This document shows positions 1 to 6,496 of a stretch of DNA of 8,070 nucleotides, one piece after another (the first letter of the stretch is position 1; every line of letters begins with the position of its first letter). Origin of the DNA: Kiritimatiellales bacterium (GTDB lineage Bacteria > Verrucomicrobiota > Kiritimatiellia > Kiritimatiellales > Pontiellaceae); assembly GCA_013042165.1 (NCBI GenBank), contig JABDQT010000147.1, forward strand, positions 1 to 8,070, read 5' to 3'. The notes beneath the pieces were generated by a model, which saw nothing but the letters and a program-made list of their open reading frames with translations, searched no databases and was not told the DNA's origin. Both the position numbers and the translations under genes were made by a program.

Positions 1-1410
1 TTTGGTTTTATCCTCTCTATTTTTCTGATCACCGCCGTCTGTGCCATCCTGATTCACGGGCTCACGGTCCCCCGGCTGAGGGGCATCATGCATGTGCTCA
101 TGGAGGTGGAAGAGGGGAATCTATCTCCATCGGTGCCGCCCGCGGAATCGCAGGATGAGTTCGGCGTGCTCGGGCGCAGCGTTGCGCACATGGTCAATGA
201 GCTGGCTCAACGCAAAGAGGAGCGGAGGCAGCTGGATGCACAGATTCTGACCGCCAAGGAAGATGCCGAAAAATCCAACCGCAGCAAAAGTGAATTCCTG
301 GCCAATATGAGTCACGAGATCCGCACCCCCATGAACGGCGTACTCGGCATGGCCCAGCTGATGAAGGACACGGAGCTGTCGTCGGAACAGCGGGAATATA
401 TCGAAACGATTTCGGCCTCGGCCGATAACCTGCTGAAGATCATCAATAACATCCTCGACCTGTCGCGGATTGAGATGGGGAAATTCAATCTCAACATCGA
501 TACCGTCAATATTCCCTTGGTGCTTAACGAACTGCACACCTTCTTTACGCCCGCCGTGAAGGAAAAAGGGCTCGAACTCAAGGTCGGCTGTCCGGACGAT
601 CTGCCGCTGGTGCGCACCGACGAAGGCAGCTTGCGGCAGGTGCTGATCAACCTCATGGCCAACGCGGTGAAATTCACGCAGAAAGGACACGTCGAGGTTG
701 AGGTTAAATGCCTTGAGAAAACGGGGAATGAGTGTGCGCTGGAGTTTTGCATCAGCGACACCGGAATCGGGATTTCGAAAGAGGCGCAGGAAATCATTTT
801 TCATGAGTTCACCCAGGCGGATGGATCCCATACCCGCGAGTTTGGCGGAACCGGCCTCGGCCTCGCGATCTCGAAGAAGATGGTGGAACAACTGGGAGGT
901 CGTTTGTCGGTGAGCAGCGAGTCCGGCAAGGGATCGGCCTTCAGCTTTACCATCAACGTGAACATGGAAGAACTGCCGGAGGAAAGCCCTTCCTGCGACC
1001 TGGCCGGACAAAACATTGAAGCGATGAACCTGAATGTGCTGCTGGTGGAAGACAACAAGCTCAACCAGCGCGTGGCGGTAAAGATGCTCGAAAAGCTGGG
1101 CTGCAGCGTCGAGGTGGCCGACAACGGCCGCGAGGCCCTCTCAATGCTTCAGCTGACGGCTCCGGAAGAGGCCCGGCCGCGTTATGACATCATCTTGATG
1201 GATATCCAGATGCCGGTGCTCGACGGACTGAAGGCCACAGCGATGATCCGCGCGCAGGAAGGCGAAGAGCGCCGGACGCCCATTCTGGCGATGACGGCGC
1301 ATGCGATGAAGGGCGACCGTGAAAAGTTTCTGGACGAGGGCATGGATGGGTACTTGTCGAAACCCGTTCGGCGTGAGGATCTGCGAAACGCCCTCAAGCA
1401 GTATGCTTGA
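1..1410 (+). CDS. Hybrid sensor histidine kinase with receiver domain (5' end outside window)
   Basis: This is a membrane sensor kinase that would autophosphorylate on His and pass the phosphate to its own C-terminal receiver. The frame is open from base 1, so the N-terminal sensor part lies outside the window; the ATG at 88 is internal. Numbering from base 1, residues 1-24 are a hydrophobic transmembrane helix. A HAMP-like segment follows (about 24-75, with the typical Pro after the helix and a DEFGVLG block), then a charged linker. The HisKA H-box FLANMSHEIRTPMNG carries phospho-His H105. The HATPase_c domain shows an N-box (INLMANAVKF, N217/N221), a G1 box (SDTGIGI, D253) and a G2 box (GGTGLGLA, 282-289). 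The receiver (about 343-465) has the acidic pair E350/D351, phospho-acceptor D401 (ILMD), T432 and K454 (SKP). All key residues are present. No Hpt domain follows, so any onward relay needs a separate protein. The signal and target are not visible. The stop is TGA at 1408-1410. Confidence 0.95.
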   Translation, partial: FGFILSIFLITAVCAILIHGLTVPRLRGIMHVLMEVEEGNLSPSVPPAESQDEFGVLGRSVAHMVNELAQRKEERRQLDAQILTAKEDAEKSNRSKSEFLANMSHEIRTPMNGVLGMAQLMKDTELSSEQREYIETISASADNLLKIINNILDLSRIEMGKFNLNIDTVNIPLVLNELHTFFTPAVKEKGLELKVGCPDDLPLVRTDEGSLRQVLINLMANAVKFTQKGHVEVEVKCLEKTGNECALEFCISDTGIGISKEAQEIIFHEFTQADGSHTREFGGTGLGLAISKKMVEQLGGRLSVSSESGKGSAFSFTINVNMEELPEESPSCDLAGQNIEAMNLNVLLVEDNKLNQRVAVKMLEKLGCSVEVADNGREALSMLQLTAPEEARPRYDIILMDIQMPVLDGLKATAMIRAQEGEERRTPILAMTAHAMKGDREKFLDEGMDGYLSKPVRREDLRNALKQYA

Positions 1411-1570
1411 CGCACGATCGGCCTATCCCTGCTAAAAAGAGGCGCTTCTTCTGAAATTATCCATTTTATTGTGGAGCATGCTTGCGGGATCATGCAATTT
1501 TACCGTGTTGATTTGAAAGTGCATGCAAACGAGGGAAATGATGGTGGTTGAGGGTCGAGGAAGAGTGCCG
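1411..1570. other. Intergenic gap after the histidine kinase
   Basis: This 160-base gap is visibly more AT-rich in its first half than the flanking genes. I see no hairpin followed by a T-run that would end the kinase transcript, and no convincing -35/-10 pair. The sequence GCATGC occurs twice (around 1477 and 1521), with a related ATGCAA at 1492, but the copies are too short to call a repeat. The second half may be translated if the small membrane protein starts at 1523 or 1541 rather than 1571. Confidence 0.4.
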
Positions 1571-1816
1571 ATGCATAAGATGAGGCCGCAAATGGGCTAT
1601 CTGATTGCAGCACTCGTTATCCTGGCTCTGGGCCTGGTCTATTTTCACGAGGGCCGCCGCGATCCCGGGAATCTTCCGGCGCACGATCGTGCAACGCTCG
1701 TTCTGGCCATCTGCATCGTCCTCTCCGGCCTGCTGGCCATCGTCGCAACCGGGCGGATGTGGTTCAGGCATTTGTGGCACGACCGCTACAAAAAATCCCT
1801 CTGGCAGTGGAAGTAG
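1571..1816 (+). CDS. Small two-helix inner-membrane protein, unknown function
   Basis: I do not recognise this protein. From the ATG at 1571 it has 81 residues, with two hydrophobic stretches predicted to span the membrane (about residues 8-25, GYLIAALVILALGLVYF, and 42-62, ATLVLAICIVLSGLLAIVATG). They are joined by a short polar loop (HEGRRDPGNLPAHDR), and the protein ends in a basic, aromatic tail (WFRHLWHDRYKKSLWQWK). The positive tail suggests a cytoplasmic C-terminus, with both ends inside. The start is ambiguous: 1571 has GAGGAAG at 1557-1563 about 8 bases upstream, 1541 has GAGGG at 1531-1535, and the frame stays open back to an ATG at 1523. I prefer 1571 because the residues before it are low in character and the first helix then starts near the N-terminus. 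It lies 160 bases after the kinase on the same strand; a functional link is possible but unproven. Confidence 0.6.
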   Translation: MHKMRPQMGYLIAALVILALGLVYFHEGRRDPGNLPAHDRATLVLAICIVLSGLLAIVATGRMWFRHLWHDRYKKSLWQWK

Positions 1817-1903
1817 ACTACCGGCGGCTCATTCCGGTCCCACAGGATAAATGGATGATAAGATTGTCTGGCAGATGGCTTTATACCTGCTACCCTTAGC
1901 ATT
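1817..1903. other. Short intergenic gap with weak hairpin
   Basis: This 87-base spacer lies between the small membrane protein and the 195-aa gene. ACCGG at 1820-1824 can pair with CCGGT at 1834-1838 around a 9-base loop, but no T-run follows, so it is not a convincing terminator. A TATACC at 1882-1887 resembles a -10 box but lacks a partner -35 at usual spacing. The absence of a ribosome binding site before the GTG at 1904 is the notable point. Confidence 0.3.
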
Positions 1904-2491
1904 GTGAAAACCATTGATCACTTTGAACAGAATCGCCCCGTGCACCTAGCCCTGCGCGATGTCTATTTTGAGCGTGCGGCCCGGATGATCTCAGCTCAAC
2001 AGTCGACTCTGAGTCCTGAGATCAACGTGGGCGAGTATGAGGAAATCCTCTTTCTCCTGCGGGTGTCAAGAGAGCATGCTCGCTTCTCAATTCGCAACGC
2101 GGGAAAGAATGAAACCGACGAACAGTTCAGCCGTTTAATCAATATCCTCGTCGGCAATGTGAAGGCCGCGCTCTCGATGATCAACCTGAAGGGTATGGTC
2201 GAAAGCAGGGACGGATCGTTTTTCAGCTTCCTCGGGGCGAACCAGGCGTCCATCGCCCTGCAGGGCGAAGAGTACCAGCGCCGCGCCAACGACATTATCC
2301 GCTCCATCCACAACACGCTGAAGCTCGCGGAGGACCCCTTTGAACTGCTGAAGCTCGAGAATTCAGCGGCAGCCTCCGAAGAGGAGCGGGAGCGGTATGC
2401 CAAGGCCCGTGCGCACTTTACCACCCTCGCCAAGGAAAAGGATCGCCGCTTCAGGGTGGCTCCATACGCCAAAAAAGTCGGCCGGATCTGA
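1904..2491 (+). CDS. Hypothetical soluble helical protein, 195 aa
   Basis: I do not recognise a family. The protein is predicted to be mainly alpha-helical and highly charged, with no signal peptide, no transmembrane segment, and neither Cys nor Trp. Helical stretches include about residues 44-65 (EYEEILFLLRVSREHARFS) and 72-97 (ending in VGNVKAALSMINLKGMV). A Phe/Ser-rich turn (DGSFFSFLG) follows, then a long charged helix towards the C-terminus with EEERERYAKARAHF. The tail is basic (KKVGRI). The start is GTG at 1904, the first candidate after an in-frame TAA at 1859-1861, and it has no clear Shine-Dalgarno sequence; the next in-frame ATG is residue 28 (1985). The final codons, including two Lys AAA codons, double as the presumed terminator of the convergent mutL. 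The stop TGA directly abuts the mutL stop. Length and composition look like a real gene, but the role is unknown. Confidence 0.75.
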   Translation: MKTIDHFEQNRPVHLALRDVYFERAARMISAQQSTLSPEINVGEYEEILFLLRVSREHARFSIRNAGKNETDEQFSRLINILVGNVKAALSMINLKGMVESRDGSFFSFLGANQASIALQGEEYQRRANDIIRSIHNTLKLAEDPFELLKLENSAAASEEERERYAKARAHFTTLAKEKDRRFRVAPYAKKVGRI

Positions 2492-2502
2492 TCAGTTCCG
2501 GC
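2471..2502 (-). terminator. Probable intrinsic terminator of mutL, overlapping two stop codons
   Basis: Bases 2481-2502 form a 22-base inverted repeat, GCCGGA-T-CTGATCAG-T-TCCGGC, with a single T/T mismatch in each arm pair. It is centred exactly between the stop codon of the plus-strand gene (2489-2491) and that of mutL (2492-2494). Read on the minus strand the stem is followed, after four bases, by T6 (the complement of 2476-2471), which is the layout of a Rho-independent terminator for mutL. The T-run is encoded by two Lys codons of the opposite gene. On the plus strand no T-run follows, so the hairpin should work mainly for mutL. Function is inferred from the layout alone. Confidence 0.7.
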
Positions 2503-4282
2503 TGAACTTCCGCTCCAGCTCGGTGAAGCTCGTATAGATCAGGGTGGGCCGCCCGCGCGGCGAGGAATAGGGCATTTCCGTCTTGGCCAGATCGGCCACC
2601 AGCTTTTCGATCTCCCGATCCGACAGCTGATCCCTGGCCCGCACGGCCGTCTGGCAGGCGGCCTGGGCGATCTGCTCGCGCACCAGCTCGCGGGCGCCGC
2701 GCGCTTTCCCGGCTTTTTCCAGTTCGCGTGCGATTTCCACCAGCAGCGACTCCACCGGATTGTCCTGCACGTAAACCGGCAGGGCATCGACGATGAAGGT
2801 ATCTCCGCCAAATTCGGAAATACCGAAGCCCAGCTCCTGCATCGCCGCAAGATGGGTTCTGATAATCTGCGCGTCCGAAGGCAGCAGATCCACCGTTTCC
2901 GGGGCCAGCAATCCCTGCTTCGACACGGCCTTCGTCCGCGCCGCCCGCATGAAGCGCTCAAACAGTACGCGTTCGTGCGCGGCGCGCGGTTCCATCAGCA
3001 CATAGCCGTCTTCGGTTTCGAGCACGACATAGTTGCCGCCGATCTGCCCGACAATCCGACACCAGCCCCATGGACTTTTCGAAGAAGCATCCGGCGAATC
3101 ATGGCGCGATGCATCTGAATCCGGAGCCTTGCCGGGAAGCGGTACAGTCTTCGCCGCCGTGGCTTCGACGGGCCGGGTGAGCAGGGGATCCATTTTTTTC
3201 TGGGTTTCGAAGGCCGGGCGAATGGCGGAAGCCGGCGGCAGGACCATGCCGGTGTCGTTCCCGTTGTCCATCTTCAGCTCCGGCCCCGATACAGAGAGCG
3301 CCTTGCCCAGGGCGGCCACGATCGCATCGCGCAGCTGGTTCGGCCGGCGGAAGCGCACCTCCTTCTTCGTCGGATGCACGTTCACATCGACGAGCGACGG
3401 ATCCATGGCAATGAAAAGAAAGACCGCGGGATAGCGCCCGCGTGAAATCAGCGCATGATAGGCCTCGTTCAGCGCATGATAGACCACCGGCGCGGAGGCC
3501 GGGCGACCGTTGATGAAGATATATTGATCCTGCCGATCCTTCCGGCCGGTCTGGGGCAGGCCGGCATATCCGGTGATGGTATAGTCGGCATCGGCATGAT
3601 CGACCGGAAGCAGCTGCTCGAAAAAGCCGGCCTGGTAGAGCTCGGTGATCCGGTCCTTTGTGCTGCCCGCTTTGGGCAGCTGGTAGACCTGCCGCTCGTC
3701 GACCTTCAGGCTCATGCCGATCTGCGGATGGGCGAGGGCCTGCACCAGAAACAGCTGGCGGATGTGGGCAAGCTCGGTCTGTTCAGCCCGCAGAAACTTG
3801 CGGCGTGCAGGGACGTTGAAGAAGAGGTTGCGGATTTCCAGCCGCGTGCCCACCGGGCAGCCGATCTCTTCGCACCCCAGCATCTTTCCGCCCGCGATCT
3901 GGATCTCCGTGCCCGACAATGCCTCGGCGGGGCGGGAAGCCAGCGTAAAGCGCGATACCGATGAGATTGCCGCCAGCGCCTCACCGCGAAAGCCAAGGGT
4001 ATGGATGTTTTCAATATCCTCCTCCGAGCGGATCTTGCTGGTGGCATGCCGTTCCACGCTCAACAGGGCCTGGTCGCGATCCATGCCGCAGCCGTTGTCG
4101 GTGATCGCAATCAGCTGCCGTCCGCCGCGAACGACCTCCATCTCGATCCGGGTCGCCCCCGCATCCAGTGCGTTCTCCAGCAGCTCCTTCATCACCGAGG
4201 CGGGACGTTCGACCACCTCGCCGGCGGCAATCTTGTTGATCACCTGATCGGGCAGTAACTGGATGACGGGTCGTTCGGGCAT
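2492..4282 (-). CDS. mutL: DNA mismatch repair protein MutL with degenerate endonuclease motifs
   Basis: MutL couples MutS mismatch recognition to downstream strand removal. The N-terminal GHKL ATPase is intact: KELLENALDAGA (numbering from the ATG, E33 and N37 match E. coli E29 and N33), DNGCGM (D62), RHATSKI, HTLGFRGEAL and the VGTRLEIRNLFFNVPARRKF block. The transducer domain follows (VDVNVHPTKKEVRF), then a polar linker (about 335-405) and the C-terminal dimerisation domain. A QGLLAP segment resembles the beta-clamp binding motif. Odd feature: where nuclease-type MutL has DQHAxxER, this protein has EPRAAHER (E431-R438), and the CPHGRP motif reads SPRGRP (S574-P579); the AAC motif is kept. 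The protein therefore looks nuclease-deficient, as in MutH-dependent E. coli MutL. Length (596 aa) is normal. The ATG at 4282 is chosen because family members begin close to the IQLLP segment; an in-frame TTG at 4291 would add three residues. No strong Shine-Dalgarno sequence is visible. The gene lies 67 bases behind the nitroreductase gene on the same strand. Confidence 0.97.
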   Translation of the reverse strand: MPERPVIQLLPDQVINKIAAGEVVERPASVMKELLENALDAGATRIEMEVVRGGRQLIAITDNGCGMDRDQALLSVERHATSKIRSEEDIENIHTLGFRGEALAAISSVSRFTLASRPAEALSGTEIQIAGGKMLGCEEIGCPVGTRLEIRNLFFNVPARRKFLRAEQTELAHIRQLFLVQALAHPQIGMSLKVDERQVYQLPKAGSTKDRITELYQAGFFEQLLPVDHADADYTITGYAGLPQTGRKDRQDQYIFINGRPASAPVVYHALNEAYHALISRGRYPAVFLFIAMDPSLVDVNVHPTKKEVRFRRPNQLRDAIVAALGKALSVSGPELKMDNGNDTGMVLPPASAIRPAFETQKKMDPLLTRPVEATAAKTVPLPGKAPDSDASRHDSPDASSKSPWGWCRIVGQIGGNYVVLETEDGYVLMEPRAAHERVLFERFMRAARTKAVSKQGLLAPETVDLLPSDAQIIRTHLAAMQELGFGISEFGGDTFIVDALPVYVQDNPVESLLVEIARELEKAGKARGARELVREQIAQAACQTAVRARDQLSDREIEKLVADLAKTEMPYSSPRGRPTLIYTSFTELERKFSRN

Positions 4283-4349
4283 TTGGCGCAATATAGCAAA
4301 ACGCTTCAGGGCATTGGAAGCATGTGGAAACGGTTTTCGGGCAAAAGGG

Positions 4350-4952
4350 TTAGTAGGTATCCTGTACTACCGCTCCATCGGCTGAAGGGGTGTCTTCCGC
4401 TCTTACCGCTTTATCGGCGGCCCGGCCGATGGCTGCAACCATGCAGACCGCATGGTCATCGGGAAGATTGATGGCCTCTCCGACGCGCTCTGGATCGAAG
4501 CCCTCAAGCAGGCAGGAGTCAAGGCCCATGGATTGGGCGACCAGCATGAGGGTCTGCGTAACCATGCCGCAGGAACGCATGATGTTGTCCCGCTGAACCG
4601 CGTCGAGCCCTTGGTCATACTTACTGAGAACCGGGATGGAAGAATCCAGTTGCGCGTGTTGGGTGGAGTGCCAGTAGCGTAATGGTTCTGTTCTCCATAT
4701 CGCGAGATCGATGCACAATATAATCAAGAGTGTTGCATCTGCCGCCCGCCGCTGATCCCAGACCGCATCTGTGAGTCTATCGCGCACGGCCTCGTCCTGC
4801 ACCACCACAAACTGCCATTTGCGGACATTCACCGAAGGTGATGCCTGTAAGAGCAGTGAGATCAGCTCTTCGACCTGCTTTTTCGTCATCTTATGAGCAG
4901 GGTCAAATTCTTTAACGATCCGGCAGTTTTGACTGGTTGACTCGATATTCAT
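4350..4952 (-). CDS. Nitroreductase-family flavoprotein
   Basis: This is a probable FMN-dependent NAD(P)H oxidoreductase of the nitroreductase fold, cytoplasmic and acting as a dimer in known members; the substrate cannot be read from sequence. Visible family marks are CRIVKEFDPAHKM near the N-terminus (the FMN phosphate-binding Arg region), LLLQASPSVNVRKWQFVVVQD (family pattern SPSxxNxQPW followed by a beta strand), and the C-terminal LDSCLLEGFDPERVGEAINLP then AAIG. Gln-Pro in the SPS motif is replaced by Arg-Lys, so it is a divergent member. The length of 200 residues is typical for the small class. The ATG at 4952 is preferred because GGGGA lies 9 bases upstream of it, whereas the ATG at 4967, five codons earlier, has no ribosome binding site. 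It is transcribed away from serS and towards mutL, 67 bases upstream of it, so a two-gene operon with mutL is plausible. A functional tie to mismatch repair is not implied. Confidence 0.85.
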   Translation of the reverse strand: MNIESTSQNCRIVKEFDPAHKMTKKQVEELISLLLQASPSVNVRKWQFVVVQDEAVRDRLTDAVWDQRRAADATLLIILCIDLAIWRTEPLRYWHSTQHAQLDSSIPVLSKYDQGLDAVQRDNIMRSCGMVTQTLMLVAQSMGLDSCLLEGFDPERVGEAINLPDDHAVCMVAAIGRAADKAVRAEDTPSADGAVVQDTY

Positions 4953-4977
4953 GCCTGCGTTCCCCATAACGGAGCGG

Positions 4978-4983
4978 ATTGTA
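4978..4983 (-). promoter_or_regulatory. Candidate -10 box for nitroreductase-mutL
   Basis: On the minus strand this reads TACAAT, five of six matches to the sigma-70 -10 consensus, placed about 25 bases before the ATG at 4952. The matching -35 region is weak (TTCATG, 16 bases upstream). It lies in the divergent gap between serS and the nitroreductase gene, where a promoter for each strand is expected. This is a prediction by eye. Confidence 0.3.
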
Positions 4984-5096
4984 GAGGACCGTATTCGTAC
5001 ATGAAATATTTTTCTGCGGTTTCATGGAGAAAAATCGGAATATCCGCTTCCAAACGGAGGGGCTTTAGGCGAATAATGCGGCCTCTTTTCAACTAC

Positions 5097-5101
5097 AGGG
5101 G
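5097..5101 (+). promoter_or_regulatory. Ribosome binding site that fixes the serS start
   Basis: AGGGG lies seven bases before the ATG at 5109. It supports 5109 rather than the upstream in-frame ATG at 5001, which has no such site. The 36 residues between the two do not resemble SerRS, whose family members start at MLDIRFIR. Confidence 0.75.
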
Positions 5102-5108
5102 TTTAGAT

Positions 5109-6380
5109 ATGCTGGATATCCGATTCATTCGCGACCATGGGGATGCGGTCAAGACCGCGATGGCCAACCGGAATGCCGATACTGACATCGATGCGGTGCT
5201 GGCGCTCGACGACCGCCGTCGGGCAATCCTGGCCGAGGCCGAGGAGCTCAAGGCCGAACGCAACCGCGTTTCCAAGAGCATCGGCCAGATGATCAAGGAG
5301 GGCGGCGACCCGGAAGCGGTCAAGGCACAGGTGCGCGAAATGGGGGATAAGATTTCCGCCTTCGATGAACAGTTGCGCGAGATCGACGCCCAACTGCGCG
5401 AAAGCCTGCTCTATATTCCCAACATGCCTTCCGAGAGTACGCCTGTCGGCAAGGACGAAAACGATAATCCGGTGGTTCGAACCTTCGGCGAAAAGAAGAG
5501 TTTTGACTTTGAGCCGCAGGCGCACTGGGATCTGGGCGAGGCGTTGGGCCTGTTTGATTTTGAGCGCGGGGCCAAGATTGCAGGATCGGGCTTTCCGCTC
5601 TTTACCGGAAAAGGTGCCCGGTTGGAACGCGCTCTGATCCAGTTCATGCTTGATCTGCATACCGAGGAGCATGGCTACACCGAAATCGCCCCGCCGTTCC
5701 TCTGCAACGAAACGGCGATGACCGGCACTGGCCAGCTGCCCAAGTTTGCGGAGGATATGTATACCATACCCGTCGACGGACTCTATCCCATCCCGACGGC
5801 CGAAGTGCCCGTCACCAATCTCTACGGTAACGAAATTCTGGATCAGGCGCTGCCGATTCTGCATGCGGCCTACACGCCCTGTTTCCGCCGCGAGGCCGGC
5901 GCGGCCGGCAAGGATACGCGCGGCCTGTTGCGCGTTCACCAGTTCGACAAGGTCGAGCTGGTCAAGTTCACCACGCCCGAAACCTCTGCCGAAGAGCATG
6001 AAAAGCTGACGGCCGATGCCGAAAAAGTGCTGCAGAAGCTGGGCCTGCACTACCGGACCATCGAGCTGTGCACGGGCGATCTCGGTTTCAGCGCAGCCAA
6101 GTGCTACGACATCGAGCTGTGGGCACCGGCGCAGGATAAGTGGCTGGAAGTGTCGTCCTGCAGTAACTTCGGGGAGTATCAGGCGCGGCGGGCGAACATC
6201 CGCTACCGCAACGAAGAGGGGAAGCCGGGCTTTGTGCACACCATCAACGGTTCCGGCGTCGCACTCCCGCGCCTCGTGATTGCCATCATGGAAAACAACC
6301 AGCAGGCCGACGGATCGATCGACCTGCCCGAGGCGCTCTGGCCTTACATGGGCGGACTCCGGCGGCTGGAAAAAAGCTAG
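5109..6380 (+). CDS. serS: Seryl-tRNA synthetase
   Basis: It charges tRNA-Ser with serine using ATP, and in most bacteria it also charges selenocysteine tRNA with serine. The protein is a 423-residue cytoplasmic class II synthetase, a normal length. It begins MLDIRFIRDHGDAVK, and residues about 25-105 form the long antiparallel coiled-coil arm that grips the tRNA-Ser variable arm. The class II core is complete: motif 1 region around RALIQFMLDLHTEEHGYTE, the serine-site TAEVPVTNLY, motif 2 as PCFRREAGAAGKDTRGLLR followed by VHQFDKVE, and motif 3 region ending in INGSGVALPRLVIAIMEN. The SSCSNFGEYQARRANIRYR segment is also present. The start at 5109 is supported by an AGGGG ribosome site and by the family N-terminus. 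It is divergent from the nitroreductase gene and appears monocistronic. No T-box or similar leader is evident, although AATAAT at 5072-5077 could serve as a -10. No intrinsic terminator with a T-run follows. Confidence 0.97.
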   Translation: MLDIRFIRDHGDAVKTAMANRNADTDIDAVLALDDRRRAILAEAEELKAERNRVSKSIGQMIKEGGDPEAVKAQVREMGDKISAFDEQLREIDAQLRESLLYIPNMPSESTPVGKDENDNPVVRTFGEKKSFDFEPQAHWDLGEALGLFDFERGAKIAGSGFPLFTGKGARLERALIQFMLDLHTEEHGYTEIAPPFLCNETAMTGTGQLPKFAEDMYTIPVDGLYPIPTAEVPVTNLYGNEILDQALPILHAAYTPCFRREAGAAGKDTRGLLRVHQFDKVELVKFTTPETSAEEHEKLTADAEKVLQKLGLHYRTIELCTGDLGFSAAKCYDIELWAPAQDKWLEVSSCSNFGEYQARRANIRYRNEEGKPGFVHTINGSGVALPRLVIAIMENNQQADGSIDLPEALWPYMGGLRRLEKS

Positions 6381-6423
6381 AGAAATTCACGATTGAGCTG
6401 CCGTATATCCCCGCTCTTGGTCA

Positions 6424-6440
6424 TTGGCTCATAAAGCCAA
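6424..6440. repeat. Inverted repeat (hairpin) after serS
   Basis: TTGGCT-CATAA-AGCCAA is a perfect 6-bp stem with a 5-base loop, 43 bases after the serS stop in the convergent gap with the DUF1189 gene. No T-run follows on either strand, so I do not call it a Rho-independent terminator. It may still help end transcription or protect the 3' end of the serS message. Confidence 0.45.
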
Positions 6441-6460
6441 CGCTATAACGAACCGCTGGT

Positions 6461-6490
6461 GTAGTGTCGGCTCTGCAAGCCGATCACTGC
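6461..6490. repeat. Longer imperfect hairpin between serS and DUF1189 gene
   Basis: GTAGTGTCGGCT (6461-6472) pairs with AGCCGATCACTGC (6478-6490) around the loop CTGCA. The stem has 12 base pairs with one bulged T and one G-T pair. It ends six bases from the stop codon of the minus-strand DUF1189 gene, so on that strand it immediately follows the coding region. There is no T-run on either side. Most likely it is a 3'-end structure for one or both convergent transcripts. Confidence 0.5.
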
Positions 6491-6496
6491 GAGGGT

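Noticed and set aside
121..1011. Long minus-strand open frame opposite the histidine kinase
   Set aside because: It lies opposite a kinase with every motif intact and shows no recognisable domain; a codon-bias shadow.
1820..1838. Hairpin ACCGG/CCGGT as a terminator of the small membrane protein gene
   Set aside because: Only five base pairs, a nine-base loop and no T-run.
3455..3964. Plus-strand open frame opposite mutL
   Set aside because: Antisense to the conserved MutL ATPase and transducer region, no ribosome site or domain marks.
5001..5108. N-terminal 36-residue extension of SerRS from the ATG at 5001
   Set aside because: No ribosome site before 5001, the family starts at MLDIRFIR (5109), and AGGGG lies just before 5109.
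5103..6239. Long minus-strand open frame opposite serS (378 residues)
   Set aside because: It is antisense to a complete SerRS with all class II motifs; such frames are common opposite GC-rich genes and this one shows no family marks.
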